NCBI RefSeq assembly: GCF_030651185.1
Contig: NZ_JAUSCJ010000027.1
Coordinates: 1-64,000, forward strand
Length of the DNA: 64,000 nucleotides
Origin: Phenylobacterium sp.
GTDB taxonomy: Bacteria; Pseudomonadota; Alphaproteobacteria; Caulobacterales; Caulobacteraceae
Direction: 5' to 3'
Both the position numbers and the translations under genes were made by a program. Each line of letters starts with the position of its first letter. Position 1 is the first letter of the stretch. The notes beneath the pieces are model-generated. The model made no database searches. It had not been told where the DNA came from and saw only the letters and a program-made list of their open reading frames with translations. Shown here one piece after another: positions 55,730 to 64,000 of this stretch.

Positions 55730-55758
55730 CAGATACGGGAAAACTGCTTGTTTCGCAA
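55730..55758 (-). promoter_or_regulatory. Promoter of the rpsF operon
   Basis: On the minus strand: TTGCGA (55758-55753), 17 bp, TATCTG (55735-55730). It lies 138 nt upstream of rpsF and just outside the end of the upstream peroxiredoxin gene. Confidence 0.6.
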
Positions 55759-55775
55759 GCCTTTCCCCGCCGCGC

Positions 55776-56339
55776 CTACTTCTTCTGCTTGGCCTTCCAG
55801 GCTTTCAGCGCGGCCAGGGTCTGGTTCACGTGATCGTCGGCCTTGAGGTTGTCGTAGGCCAGCAGGACCGTGCCGTCGGGCGCGATCACGTAGGAGGTGC
55901 GGGCCGAGAGGTCCACCGGGGCCTTGATGCCGGCCATCTTCATCGGCGAGTCGTAGGACTTGGCGATCTTGGCGCCCGGATCGGCGGCGACGGGGAACTT
56001 GCCGCCGCAGGTCGCGGTGTCGGCGGAGAATTCGGCCAGGCGTTCGACCTTGCCGGCGGTGATCCCGATCAGGGTCGCGCCCTGAGCCTTGAAGTCGTCG
56101 GCCGCCTCGGAGAACAGGTGGGCCTCAAGGTTGCAGCCGCCGGTATAGGCCGAGGGGAAGAAGTACATCACCACGGGCCCCTTCTTGCGGGCCGCGGCCA
56201 TGTCGAAGGTGAAGGGCTTGCCCGCCAGATAGGCCGGGGCGGTGAAGTCGGGCGCCTTGGAGCCGACGGCCAGGTCGGCGAGCGCCGGGGTCGCGGCAGC
56301 GGTGGCGGCCAGGAGGGCGAGGGCGATCAGGCGTTTCAT
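55776..56339 (-). CDS. Exported peroxiredoxin (AhpC/TSA, Bcp-like)
   Basis: 187 aa from ATG 56339 with a signal peptide ending near ALA (residue 21). The thioredoxin fold has the peroxidatic Cys69 in SAYTGGCNLEAH, where other Prx carry TPGC, and a second Cys111 that could resolve it. It reduces peroxides in the periplasm. Longer upstream frame to 56477 rejected because it lacks the signal peptide. Divergent from purC. Confidence 0.88.
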   Translation of the reverse strand: MKRLIALALLAATAAATPALADLAVGSKAPDFTAPAYLAGKPFTFDMAAARKKGPVVMYFFPSAYTGGCNLEAHLFSEAADDFKAQGATLIGITAGKVERLAEFSADTATCGGKFPVAADPGAKIAKSYDSPMKMAGIKAPVDLSARTSYVIAPDGTVLLAYDNLKADDHVNQTLAALKAWKAKQKK

Positions 56340-56409
56340 GGGTCGTTTCTCCAGGGTTCGGTGATCATACGAACTGGACGGCGCTTTGTCTTCGCAGCAT
56401 AGCGGACCA

Positions 56410-57384
56410 ATGAAACCGATGCTGCCCGCGCGCGCCGACCAGATCCTGGCCGACGCCATCCTTCCCGAGCTGCCCAACCATTACCGGGGCAAGGTGCGCG
56501 ACACCTACGACCTGGGCGACGGACGACTGGTGATCATTTCCAGCGACCGGCTCTCGGCCTTCGACGCCATCCTGGCGGTGATCCCCTACAAGGGGCAGGT
56601 TCTGACCCAGACGGCGCGGTTCTGGTTCGACGCCACCGCCGACATCTGCCCCAACCACGTCCTGGCCTATCCCGACCCCAATGTGGTGGTGGGGACGCGA
56701 CTGGACATCCTGCCGGTGGAAATTGTGGTGCGCGGCTATCTGGCCGGGACCACGGGCACCTCGATCCTGACGCTCTATAAGAAGGGCGAGCGGGAGATGT
56801 ATGGTCACAGGCTGCCCGACGGCATGGCCGACAATCAGAAGCTGTTCACCCCGATCATCACGCCCACCTCCAAGGCCTATGACGGCGAGCACGACGCGCC
56901 GCTGACCCCGGCCGAGATCGTCGAGCAGGGGCTGCTGAGCGCCCTGCAGTGGGAGACGCTCTCCAGGTACGCCTTGGCCCTCTTCGCCCGCGGTCAGGAG
57001 ATGGCGGCGGCGCGCGGCCTGATCCTCGTGGACACCAAGTACGAGTTCGGCGTCGACACCAACGGCCAGATCATCCTGGCCGACGAGATTCACACGCCTG
57101 ACTCCAGCCGCTACTGGTTCGCGGAGACCTATCCCGAGAAGTTCGCCAAGGGTGAGCGGCCCGACAGCTTCGACAAGGATTTCGTGCGGTCCTGGGTCGC
57201 GGCGCGCTGCGACCCGTACAAGGACCCGATCCCGGAAATCCCGGCGCAGATGATCGACGAGACGGCGCGGGTCTATATCCAGGCGTTCGAGACCATCACC
57301 GGCCAGACCTTCGAGGTCGATGCGGGGGACGAGCCGATCCTGGCGCGCATCCGCAGGAACCTAGCGGTCTACACCCCGGCCTAG
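56410..57384 (+). CDS. purC: Phosphoribosylaminoimidazole-succinocarboxamide synthase (SAICAR synthetase)
   Basis: 324 aa from ATG 56410 (a TTG eight codons upstream and an ATG three codons downstream are alternatives). Motifs: [41 protein letters not shown], and [11 protein letters not shown]. It joins CAIR and aspartate in purine synthesis. It is the longer type resembling fungal ADE1, against about 240 aa in E. coli. Confidence 0.95.
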   Translation: MKPMLPARADQILADAILPELPNHYRGKVRDTYDLGDGRLVIISSDRLSAFDAILAVIPYKGQVLTQTARFWFDATADICPNHVLAYPDPNVVVGTRLDILPVEIVVRGYLAGTTGTSILTLYKKGEREMYGHRLPDGMADNQKLFTPIITPTSKAYDGEHDAPLTPAEIVEQGLLSALQWETLSRYALALFARGQEMAAARGLILVDTKYEFGVDTNGQIILADEIHTPDSSRYWFAETYPEKFAKGERPDSFDKDFVRSWVAARCDPYKDPIPEIPAQMIDETARVYIQAFETITGQTFEVDAGDEPILARIRRNLAVYTPA

Positions 57385-57409
57385 AAAATCTGGGAGAGCG
57401 TGGGGTCGC

Positions 57410-58246
57410 GTGGCCGGAAGGAATCCGTCATGGTCCCGCTCCATGCAAAACGAACCTTTTTTCAAAAGGGACGGTCAATTTTACGTCCCGCTTCCGTCCT
57501 GCCGTGGTCCCTGGAATCCTCAGTCCCTGCACGGCCGCGTCATCGTCGGCCTGCTTGGTTTCGAGATCGAGGCCAAGCACGGCAGCCCTGATTTCATGCC
57601 GGCCCGCCTGACGGTGGACATGTACCGGCTGCCCGGCTTCGATCCGATTGAGGTCAAGACCACGGTGGTCCGTGACGGCAACCGCATCCGGGTGGTGGAC
57701 GCTGAGTTCATCTCCGGCGGGGTCAGCATGGCGCGCGCCTCGGTGCAATTCCTGAAGCGCACCGAGAATTCGCCGGGCGAGTCCTGGCATCGCCCCGACT
57801 GGGACGCCCCCAAGCCCGCCGACATCGAGCCCCCCACCGACGGACGCCAGGGTATGGGCGGCATGTGGGCCATGCGCCCGATCACCGGCGGCTTTGGCCA
57901 ACCCGGTCCGCGCAAGACCTGGATGAGCGAGGTTCGCGAGATGGTGGAGGGGGTTCCCCTGACGCCGTTCCAGCGGGTCTCCCTGGCGGCGGATTTCTCC
58001 AGCCCCTTCGCCAATTCCAGCACCGAGGGACTCGGCTACATCAACTCCGACGTGACGGTCTATCTGCACCGTTTGCCGGTCACCGAGTGGATCGGGTTCG
58101 AGGTCGCCGACCACCACGCCACCGACGGCGTGGCGATCGGCGAATGCTGGATGTACGACGAGCAGGGGCCGATCGGTCAGGCCTCCTGCGCGGCCCTGGC
58201 CCAGCGCCGGCTCACCCCTGGGGCGCCACCGCCGGCGAAGGCGTAG
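57410..58246 (+). CDS. Acyl-CoA thioesterase-like double hotdog protein
   Basis: 278 aa from a GTG at 57410 (GGGAGAG upstream); ATG 57443 (MQNEPFFKRDG) is a plausible alternative. Two hotdog-like halves can be traced: GPWNPQSLHGRVIVGLLGFEIE, and GLGYINSDVTVYLHRLPVTEW followed by HHATDGVAIGECWMYDEQG and QASC. It probably hydrolyses acyl-CoA esters as TesB-like proteins do; the substrate is unknown. Confidence 0.8.
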   Translation: MAGRNPSWSRSMQNEPFFKRDGQFYVPLPSCRGPWNPQSLHGRVIVGLLGFEIEAKHGSPDFMPARLTVDMYRLPGFDPIEVKTTVVRDGNRIRVVDAEFISGGVSMARASVQFLKRTENSPGESWHRPDWDAPKPADIEPPTDGRQGMGGMWAMRPITGGFGQPGPRKTWMSEVREMVEGVPLTPFQRVSLAADFSSPFANSSTEGLGYINSDVTVYLHRLPVTEWIGFEVADHHATDGVAIGECWMYDEQGPIGQASCAALAQRRLTPGAPPPAKA

Positions 58247-58949
58247 CCGGGACTGCGGGCGCCGGTGTCACAGCCGGCGCGGCAGGCGCGGCCTGAATCG
58301 GCGCGGCCTCTACCGGCGGGGTCTCGACCTTCGGGACGGGCGCCGTCGTCCGGCGCGCGCTGAGGATCTTGACCGGGGGCTTCAGCATCTCGCCCTTCAT
58401 GACACCGACCCCGGCGTTGGGGTCGCGCGGCTTGACGAGGATCTTGCGGACCACGTCCATGCCCTCGACCACGTAGCCGAAGGCCGCGAAGCCCAGATTG
58501 TCGCCCTTGGCCTTGGGGCTGGCGTCCAGATAGGTGTTGTCGCCGACGCAGATGAAGAAGTCCGAGGTGGCGCTGCCCGGCGCGAAACGGCCCATGGAGA
58601 TGGCGCCGTCGGTGTGGGACAGGCCGGTCCGGGTGGTCGGCTCGTGGCCGATGGGCTTCATCACCTTGGCGGGATCGTTCTGCAGGCCGCCCTGGATGGA
58701 GCCGTAGTCGTCGGCGGTGTAGCCCTTGGGCCGGGAGGCCCGGTAGAAGGTCGCCCCGTCATAACGCTTGCTGTCGGTGTAGCGCAGGAAGTTGGCCACC
58801 GTGACCGGCGCCTTGGCCTGCTCCAAGGCCAGCACGATCGCGCCCACCGGGGTGGTGAGCTTCACATAGACCACGCCCGGCGCGGCGAGCGCCGGGGAGG
58901 CGGCCAGCGCCGCGGCCCCGGTCAGGAAGGTTCTGCGTTGCAGGATCAT
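58212..58949 (-). CDS. Tat-exported cyclophilin-type peptidyl-prolyl isomerase
   Basis: 245 aa. RRTFLTG at residues 5-11 is a twin-arginine motif with an Ala-rich h-region, unusual for a PPIase since others use Sec. The cyclophilin core has GGLQNDP, TDGAISMGRFAPGSATSDFFICVGDN and FGYVVEGMDVV. A Pro/Ala/Thr-rich tail of about 60 residues ends it. It overlaps the convergent thioesterase by 35 bases. Confidence 0.88.
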   Translation of the reverse strand: MILQRRTFLTGAAALAASPALAAPGVVYVKLTTPVGAIVLALEQAKAPVTVANFLRYTDSKRYDGATFYRASRPKGYTADDYGSIQGGLQNDPAKVMKPIGHEPTTRTGLSHTDGAISMGRFAPGSATSDFFICVGDNTYLDASPKAKGDNLGFAAFGYVVEGMDVVRKILVKPRDPNAGVGVMKGEMLKPPVKILSARRTTAPVPKVETPPVEAAPIQAAPAAPAVTPAPAVPATPSPAVAPQG

Positions 58950-59746
58950 CCGATCCGGCTCCCCATGCCGCCGTCCACGGGCAGGATCGCCCCGGTGATG
59001 AAGCCCGCCTCGTCAGAGGCCAGGAAAAGCGCCGCATAGGCGGTGTCCCAGGCGTTCCCCATCTTGCCCCCCAGCGGAACCCGAGCGTTGCGGGCGGCGC
59101 GGACCGCCTCCTGCTCCTGGCCGCTGGCCTGGGCGATGCCGGCCACGGCCATCGGAGTGTCCATCAGGCCCGGCATGATGGCGTTGCAGCGGACGCCCTT
59201 GGCCGCATTGGACTGGGCGACGCTGGTGGTCAGGCGGTTTACCGCCGCCTTGGAGACCTCGTAGGCCACCTGATTGCCGCCAGCGATCCCGGCCAGGGAC
59301 GAGATGTTGACGATAGCCCCGCCGCCCTGCTCACGCATCGTCGGGATGGCGGCCTTGATGGTCAGCCACATGCCCTTGAGGTTGACCGACAGGATGCGGT
59401 CGAAGGCGGCCTCCTCGACCCGATGGGCCGGACCGTCGCCGCCGCCGATCCCGACATTGTTGACCAGGATGTCTATGCGGCCCAGGCGCGCCTTGGCGGC
59501 CTCGATCATGGCCTCGACGTCGCTGGCCTTGGTGACGTTGGCGGTGAAGGCGGTGGCCTTGCCGCCCTCGGCCACGATCATGGCGGCGGTCTCCTCGGCG
59601 CGCTCGGCGACGCGGTCGACGCAGAGCACCTCCGCGCCCTCGCGGGCGAACAGGATCGACATCGCCCGCCCATTGCCGATGGTCTCGCCCGGCGTCTGGC
59701 CGGCGCCGACAACGATGGCGGTCTTGCCCTTCAGGCGGCCCGTCAT
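58946..59746 (-). CDS. SDR family oxidoreductase
   Basis: 266 aa; GAGQTPGETIGNG is a variant of the GxxxGxG coenzyme loop with a longer insertion, then NNVG, SSLAG and YEVSK (catalytic Tyr/Lys). It ends LPVDGGMGS as classical SDRs do. NAD(P)-dependent; substrate unknown. It overlaps the cyclophilin start by four bases and follows the CMD gene by two, so the three are one operon. Confidence 0.9.
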   Translation of the reverse strand: MTGRLKGKTAIVVGAGQTPGETIGNGRAMSILFAREGAEVLCVDRVAERAEETAAMIVAEGGKATAFTANVTKASDVEAMIEAAKARLGRIDILVNNVGIGGGDGPAHRVEEAAFDRILSVNLKGMWLTIKAAIPTMREQGGGAIVNISSLAGIAGGNQVAYEVSKAAVNRLTTSVAQSNAAKGVRCNAIMPGLMDTPMAVAGIAQASGQEQEAVRAARNARVPLGGKMGNAWDTAYAALFLASDEAGFITGAILPVDGGMGSRIG

Positions 59747-59748
59747 GC

Positions 59749-60318
59749 TCAGAACCCCTTCAGGTCGGGGTCGAGGGTCTGGCCCTCATCGAGCTGCACG
59801 CCGAAGGAGTTGAGGATCATCGAGACCTGGGTGTACTGGCCGGCGGTGAACACCACGTCCATGCACTGCTTGTCGCTGAAGTGGGCCTTCAGGGCCGCCC
59901 AGGTGGGGTTGGTGATGAACTGGTCATGGTGAAGTTCGTCCGAGGCCCTCAGCAGGGCCTGGTCGGCGGCGCTCCAGCCCGGAGCGTCGGCGCCGACCTT
60001 GATGGCCTCGCACTCCTGCGCGGTCAGGCCCTCGCGCTTGCCGATCGGCACGTGCTGGGTCCACTCGTAGCCCGCCTTGCAGAGATAGCCGATGCGCAGG
60101 ACGACGATCTCGCGCTCGCGACCGGGCAGATCATTGCGGCGCGACAGCACGTAGTTGCCCCAGGCCAGGAAGCCCTTGGCCGCCTTGGGGGCGTTGACCA
60201 TGGTGCGGAAGATGTTGAGCACGCGTCCCGTGGCCACCATGGGGGCCAGGACCTCGGTCTGGGCTTCATCGAGCTTGCCGAGGTCGACCGGAGCGATCCG
60301 GGGTTGGGTCAGGCGCAT
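59749..60318 (-). CDS. Carboxymuconolactone decarboxylase family protein
   Basis: 189 aa helical protein, with REREIVVLRIGYLCKAGYEWTQH at about residues 72-94 (split motif: LRIGYLC and YEWTQH) typical of the CMD/AhpD-like fold. It has one Cys, not the AhpD CxxC pair, so peroxidase activity is unlikely. It probably acts on a lactone or quinone-like substrate. First gene of the CMD-SDR-PPIase run. Confidence 0.88.
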   Translation of the reverse strand: MRLTQPRIAPVDLGKLDEAQTEVLAPMVATGRVLNIFRTMVNAPKAAKGFLAWGNYVLSRRNDLPGREREIVVLRIGYLCKAGYEWTQHVPIGKREGLTAQECEAIKVGADAPGWSAADQALLRASDELHHDQFITNPTWAALKAHFSDKQCMDVVFTAGQYTQVSMILNSFGVQLDEGQTLDPDLKGF

Positions 60319-60409
60319 GCAGGTTCCTCCGCAACGCCTTACGTGGCGTCATTGCGGGCATCTTACCGGAGCGCCCGCGCGGCCTGTCAAACGAATGTTC
60401 GGCGAAGGT

Positions 60410-60556
60410 TCAGCCGAAGTCGCCGGACCGGATCACGAAGGGGATCATCTGCGCCAGCAGCAGGATGCCAAAGCCGATCAGCAGGATGCGGCCGAACCAT
60501 TTGCGGCGGTTGGCGGCCTTGAGGTCCTCGGGCGTGGGCTCAGGTTGGTCGGTCAT
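60410..60556 (-). CDS. Small single-TM membrane protein (48 aa)
   Basis: A 48-codon gene: MTDQPEPTPEDLKAANRRKW, then one TM helix (residues about 21-42, GRILLIGFGILLLAQMIPF) and a short tail ending FG. An acidic/Pro N-terminus and positively charged RRKW before the helix suggest N-in topology. It is read away from the cold-shock gene and 91 bases before the CMD gene. Function unknown; small size makes it easily missed. Confidence 0.7.
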   Translation of the reverse strand: MTDQPEPTPEDLKAANRRKWFGRILLIGFGILLLAQMIPFVIRSGDFG

Positions 60557-60730
60557 GTGGCGCGGCCTATCACGCCCATGTCATCGCCCGCAACGGAGCT
60601 GTCGGCGGATTGTCTGGTCTATGCCTCGGGAAAGGCGCATGATGCCTGCGTCGATCTCTGCCGCGCAACGCTCTTAAGCCCTCTCGCTCAGCGCGCGGAA
60701 CTTTCGAAGCCGACCCTCTCAGACCTCGAT

Positions 60731-60756
60731 GGCCCGCCGGGCTCTTCCGGCGAGCC
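60731..60756 (+). promoter_or_regulatory. Leader hairpin of the cold-shock gene
   Basis: GGCCCGCCGG and CCGGCGAGCC pair with one mismatch around GCTCTT, ending 22 nt before the cspA-type start and just ahead of TCGGAGG. It could affect translation with temperature, as in other cold-shock mRNAs. Confidence 0.45.
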
Positions 60757-60778
60757 TACGCATCTCTCGGAGGCTGTC

Positions 60779-60988
60779 ATGGCGACCGGTACTGTCAAAT
60801 GGTTCAATTCCACCAAGGGCTTCGGCTTCATCCAGCCGGCTGACGGCGGCAAGGACGTCTTCGTCCACATCTCCGCCGTCGAGCGTTCGGACCTCAACGG
60901 TCTGAACGAAGGCGACACGGTTTCCTACGACATGGAGCGCGACCAGCGCTCCGGTAAGGAAAGCGCCGTCAATCTGAAGTCGGCCTAA
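60779..60988 (+). CDS. Cold-shock protein (CspA family)
   Basis: 69 aa: MATGTVKWFNSTKGFGFI with the RNP1 motif KGFGFI and RNP2 VFVHIS. It is a single OB-fold nucleic-acid chaperone. TCGGAGG precedes the ATG. A perfect terminator follows at once, so it is monocistronic. Confidence 0.96.
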   Translation: MATGTVKWFNSTKGFGFIQPADGGKDVFVHISAVERSDLNGLNEGDTVSYDMERDQRSGKESAVNLKSA

Positions 60989-60996
60989 GACGATAA

Positions 60997-61033
60997 GGGG
61001 CCGGCGCGATCCTCGCGCCGGCCCCGGTCTTTT
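60997..61033 (+). terminator. Intrinsic terminator after the cold-shock gene
   Basis: GGGGCCGGCGCGA and TCGCGCCGGCCCC form a 13-bp perfect stem around TCC, followed by GGTCTTTT. Confidence 0.9.
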
Positions 61034-61063
61034 ACGCGGCGTTCGCGCTGACGGGAGCTGCCC

Positions 61064-61306
61064 ATGTCCATGGCCGATCTGATCCCCACGCTCGACGACG
61101 AAGGCCTCGCCAACCTGCGCGCCAACGCCCAACGCCTTGAAAGTTCCGACGTCGCCCGCCAGGCTGAGCAAGCTTCCGCCCTGCTGCCGCTGATCGACGC
61201 CGAACTGGCCGAACGCCTGTCACGCGTTCCGCCCAAAGCCCCGCCTAAGCCCCGCGCCAAGAAGGTCGTCGCCCTAGCTGAAGCGGATGACGACGATGAG
61301 TCCTGA
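61064..61306 (+). CDS. Uncharacterised 80-aa protein
   Basis: Starts MSMADLIPTLDDEGLANLRA after GGGAG. Helical N-terminal half; Pro/Ala/Lys-rich middle (PPKAPPKPRAKK) and an acidic Asp run at the end. Cytosolic by composition. Not recognised. It lies between the cold-shock terminator and the membrane protein. Confidence 0.7.
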   Translation: MSMADLIPTLDDEGLANLRANAQRLESSDVARQAEQASALLPLIDAELAERLSRVPPKAPPKPRAKKVVALAEADDDDES

Positions 61307-61426
61307 GCGCATCTCTAGATAGCGCGTTGATCTAAAAAGCAATTTCCCGTGGAATTGGGGCGCACTTTGTCGCACCCACCTGGGGAATTAAGCTTTCGGA
61401 AAGCACGTGGCCGGCAATCAGATAAC

Positions 61427-61750
61427 ATGGTTTGCCCTCCGGAATCTGAGCGCCTGTCGCCCTCGAGCCTGATCTTCATTGGGCTGATCTCCCTAGCGAG
61501 CGTGATTGTCGCCACTCTGCTCGGCGCGCGCCCTCTCGATCCCCATGAAGCGGCGGGCGTTTTCCCGCCGTGGTGGGGCGGTGAGGCAAGCCTGGTGGCG
61601 GCCTCCGACGCTGGCGCGGTGCTGGCGGTCGGAACCCTTCCCTTCATCATCATTGTGCGCACCCCCGGCGCCGACGCGGCCGCGCGTCTGCGGGCCGCCG
61701 GCGCGCTGTTTTCCATTCACCCCGGTCCGGTCGCCCCCTGCGCCGTCTAG
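61427..61750 (+). CDS. Uncharacterised membrane protein
   Basis: 107 aa from ATG 61427 (the frame is open to a GTG at 61349, start not settled). One clear N-terminal TM helix ([19 protein letters not shown]), then [21 protein letters not shown] and a second hydrophobic stretch ([12 protein letters not shown]). The pattern of a Trp/Gly loop and two hydrophobic helices suggests a small inner-membrane protein. It is eight bases ahead of the MCP gene and probably cotranscribed. Function unknown. Confidence 0.65.
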   Translation: MVCPPESERLSPSSLIFIGLISLASVIVATLLGARPLDPHEAAGVFPPWWGGEASLVAASDAGAVLAVGTLPFIIIVRTPGADAAARLRAAGALFSIHPGPVAPCAV

Positions 61751-61758
61751 GAGTCACC

Positions 61759-63357
61759 ATGTTCGAGTCGATTGAAGATCAGCGCCGGTTCGCAGATCGC
61801 CTTGTGGTGATCATGCTGTGGATGATGGTTCCGCTCACCGCGATGATCAGTTTCCTTGAAAAGGCGCCCTGGTTCGGCCTTGTCCTCGCCTCCGCGGGCC
61901 TAGCCGGCGCGGTCACCCTCTTCTGGCGCTTGAGCCCGAAGGGCCCCGGCGTGCGAATGGCCGCCGCCGCCGCCCTGATGGGCTCGGTCTCCGTGCTGGT
62001 GGCGGCCTTCGCCGGCAAGCCTTGGCAGGTCGATATGCACATGGCCTATTTCGCCGCCCTGGCGGTGCTGATCGTCTCCTGCGACTGGCGGGCGATCGCC
62101 GTCGGCGCCTCGGTTGTGGCTGTCCACCACCTGTTGCTGAGCTTTGTGGCGCCGGCCCTGGTGTTCCCTGGCGGCGGGGACCTGGGCCGCGTCATCGTCC
62201 ATGCCGCGATCCTGGTCATCGAGGCCGCCGTGCTGATGTCGGCCGCCTTCAATATCTCTGGGATGTTCGCCCGCTCGAGCGCCGCCCTGGCCGCGGCCGC
62301 CCAGGCTCGGCAGGTGGCGGAGGACTCCGTCAAGCAGGTTGAGGCCGCCCGCCTGGCCGAGGGAGCCGCGGCGCGGGACCGCGAAGTCTTCCAGAAGACC
62401 GTCGAGGAGGATGCCGTGGTGGTGGTGGACGGCCTGGCTCGGGGCTTGAAGCAGCTGTCCGAAGGGGATCTGACGGTTCGCATTCCCCAAGCCTTCCCGG
62501 CGAAGTACGAAACCCTGCGCGTGGACTTCAACGCCGCCTCCGAGCGGCTGGAACAGGCCCTGGCCGGCATGGTCGCCTCGGCGCAGATCATCCGCAACGG
62601 CTCGGCCGAAATCTCCACGGCGGCCGACGACCTTTCGCGTCGCACCGAACAGCAGGCGGCCGGGCTCGAGGAAACCGCCGCGGCCTTGGACGAGATCACG
62701 GTAACCGTGCGCAAGACCGCCAGTGGCGCCAAGTCGGCCGCCGATGTGGTCCTGGCGGCGCGAGGAGACGCTCAGAACAGCGGCGACGTCGTGCAGCAAG
62801 CCGTCCTGGCCATGGGCGAGATCGAGAACTCTGCGCAGCAGATCAGCCAGATCATCGGGGTGATCGACGAGATCGCGTTCCAGACCAACCTGCTGGCGCT
62901 CAACGCCGGGGTCGAGGCGGCCCGAGCCGGTGAAGCCGGCCGCGGCTTCGCCGTGGTCGCTTCCGAGGTGCGGGCGCTCGCCCAACGCTCAGCCGAGGCG
63001 GCCAAGGAGATCAAGGCCTTGATCAGCACCTCCACCGCCCAGGTGAGTTCCGGCGTCCAACTCGTCGCCCAGACCGGTGAGGCGCTGCAACGTATCGTCG
63101 GACGTGTGGCCGAGATCGACGGCTTGGTCACCGAAATCGCGGCCAGCGCCCAGGAGCAGGCCGTGGGCCTCGCCGAGGTCAACACCGCGGTCAATCAGAT
63201 GGATCAGATGACTCAGCAGAACGCGGCCATGGTCGAGCAGTCCACGGCGGCGAGCCACGGGATGTCTTCGGAGGCCCAGAACCTGGCCGCCTCGGCCGCG
63301 CGCTTCCGGGTGGGCGACGGCGCCGTCGAGGGCCGGCCGCGCCGTCGCGCAGCCTGA
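61759..63357 (+). CDS. Methyl-accepting chemotaxis protein with histidine-bearing membrane sensor
   Basis: 532 aa. About six TM helices fill residues 15-170 with no periplasmic domain; they carry H94 (DMHMAYF), H123 and H124 (AVHHLLL) and H148 (VIVHAA). A HAMP region lies at about 220-275 ([17 protein letters not shown]). The signalling tip is [21 protein letters not shown], and glutamine/glutamate pairs flank it as methylation sites. The sensor type suggests detection of a membrane or gaseous signal rather than a periplasmic ligand; that is inference. No CheR-binding tail is seen. Confidence 0.92.
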   Translation: MFESIEDQRRFADRLVVIMLWMMVPLTAMISFLEKAPWFGLVLASAGLAGAVTLFWRLSPKGPGVRMAAAAALMGSVSVLVAAFAGKPWQVDMHMAYFAALAVLIVSCDWRAIAVGASVVAVHHLLLSFVAPALVFPGGGDLGRVIVHAAILVIEAAVLMSAAFNISGMFARSSAALAAAAQARQVAEDSVKQVEAARLAEGAAARDREVFQKTVEEDAVVVVDGLARGLKQLSEGDLTVRIPQAFPAKYETLRVDFNAASERLEQALAGMVASAQIIRNGSAEISTAADDLSRRTEQQAAGLEETAAALDEITVTVRKTASGAKSAADVVLAARGDAQNSGDVVQQAVLAMGEIENSAQQISQIIGVIDEIAFQTNLLALNAGVEAARAGEAGRGFAVVASEVRALAQRSAEAAKEIKALISTSTAQVSSGVQLVAQTGEALQRIVGRVAEIDGLVTEIAASAQEQAVGLAEVNTAVNQMDQMTQQNAAMVEQSTAASHGMSSEAQNLAASAARFRVGDGAVEGRPRRRAA

Positions 63358-63360
63358 CGG

Positions 63361-64000
63361 TCAGGCAGCGAATATCCAGTCTCCGGTGAGCCCGCTCGCC
63401 AGGACCCCCACCAAGACGATCTGACCCCCGCCGACCATGGAGATAATCGCGTCGGGGCCGGCCTGGCCCAGAGTCCAGCCCGTGCCGGCGTCCAACTGAA
63501 TGCGGTCGCCCTCGGCGCGGCTGAAGTCGACAATCCGGTCGAGGCCGGCCGCACCCCAGGCGTGGAAGACGTCCGCGCCAGCGCCGCCGCTGACAGTGTC
63601 GTCGCCGAGATCGCCGGACATCCAATCGTCGCCGGCCCCCCCGGAGATGCTGTCGGCGCCCTGACCGCCGCGCACCCAGTCTCGGCCATCGCCGCCATCC
63701 TGGGTGTCATTCCCCAGGTTGCCGTAGACCACGTCGTCGCCGGCGTCGCCGAACAGGCGGTCATTGGCCTGGCCGCCGACCACCCAGTCGGGGCCATCGC
63801 CGCCGCGGGCGGTGTCGTCGCCCTGGTTGCCGTTGATGTCGTCGAAGCCCGCGCCGCCGATCAGGCTGTCGTCGCCGGAATCGCCGCGCAGGTAGTCGTC
63901 CGCCGCGCCGCCATCCAGGGTGTCGGCGCCGAGGCCGCCGGCGATGTTGTTGGCGACGCTGTTGCCGTTGATCTGGTCGGACCCTGAGCCGCCGATGGCG
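63361..64000 (-). CDS. RTX (hemolysin-type calcium-binding) repeat protein, C-terminal part
   Basis: The 3' end of a long gene entering from the right. The visible 213 codons contain GGxGxD repeats (GGLGADTLDGG, GDSGDDSLIGG, GGAGADVFHAW) followed by a C-terminal block VDFSRAEGDRIQLDAG and ending in GDWIFAA. RTX repeats bind calcium in the extracellular space, and such proteins use type I secretion. Its stop is three bases after the MCP stop on the opposite strand. The catalytic or adhesin part lies beyond 64000. Confidence 0.88.
   Translation of the reverse strand, partial: AIGGSGSDQINGNSVANNIAGGLGADTLDGGAADDYLRGDSGDDSLIGGAGFDDINGNQGDDTARGGDGPDWVVGGQANDRLFGDAGDDVVYGNLGNDTQDGGDGRDWVRGGQGADSISGGAGDDWMSGDLGDDTVSGGAGADVFHAWGAAGLDRIVDFSRAEGDRIQLDAGTGWTLGQAGPDAIISMVGGGQIVLVGVLASGLTGDWIFAA
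63619..63834 (-). repeat. Two 108-bp higher-order RTX repeat units
   Basis: Two adjacent 36-residue units, one starting NGNQGDDTARGGDGPDWV and the other YGNLGNDTQDGGDGRDWV, each ending GDAGDD or GGAGDD plus two residues. Two four-repeat blocks thus recur in register, beyond the basic nine-residue RTX motif. Confidence 0.75.

Noticed and set aside
1..64000. rRNA, tRNA, insertion sequences and prophage genes
   Set aside because: No 16S/23S or cloverleaf sequences, transposase or phage structural genes were recognised on either strand.

Overview
The window is a high-GC chromosomal segment from an alphaproteobacterium. The best fit is Caulobacteraceae (Phenylobacterium or Caulobacter relatives). 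Three things point there: an S10-spc-alpha ribosomal block ending secY-adk then rpsM-rpsK-rpoA-rplQ, a CC0125/CC1285-type lipoprotein, and promoters of the TTGACG / 16-17 bp / TATA-like kind reported for Caulobacter. No rRNA or tRNA gene, CRISPR array, insertion sequence or prophage was seen.

Layout. (1) 1-4344: the 3' end of tuf, then four genes lying between tuf and rpsJ: a secreted CVNH / YQGGG-repeat / beta-gamma-crystallin protein, a secreted adenosine-deaminase-family enzyme and two tandem GIN-domain (DUF2807-like) proteins. (2) 4345-19261: the ribosomal superoperon (rpsJ to rplQ with secY, adk and rpoA), with a clear promoter and an attenuator-like hairpin in the rpsJ leader, a second promoter before rpsM, and a nested REP-like palindrome between adk and rpsM. 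(3) 19316-21107: fused remnants of an M61 peptidase and a nucleotide pyrophosphatase/phosphodiesterase. (4) 21097-26992: a VOC-VOC-ArsR-SRPBCC operon and three tandem TetA-like MFS exporters. Two of the exporters have their own promoter, an apparently leaderless mini-ORF ending Arg-Ala-stop, and a structured leader. (5) 27071-29217: an HtrA-like lipoprotein protease and a Crp/Fnr regulator.

(6) 29206-34726 is the accessory island. A tightly packed minus-strand operon encodes a TIR-TM-TPR protein, an AT-rich orphan protein, and a TPR / SLOG-like / degenerate cyclase-homology protein. Two uncharacterised genes (91 aa and a secreted 364 aa protein) are divergent from it, and a Crp/Fnr-like palindrome lies between the two transcription units. 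This is the best candidate for an undescribed signalling or defence system.

(7) 34801-64000: mostly core genes. They include rarA and two RluA-family pseudouridine synthases, crcB, a YfgM-like/bamB/der operon, a radA-cvpA-purF-transporter-SDR operon, alr, dnaB and rpsF-rpsR-rplI. Then come a peroxiredoxin, purC, a thioesterase, a Tat-exported cyclophilin, SDR and CMD enzymes, a cold-shock protein, an MCP with a histidine-bearing membrane sensor, and the 3' end of an RTX-repeat gene that runs off the window.
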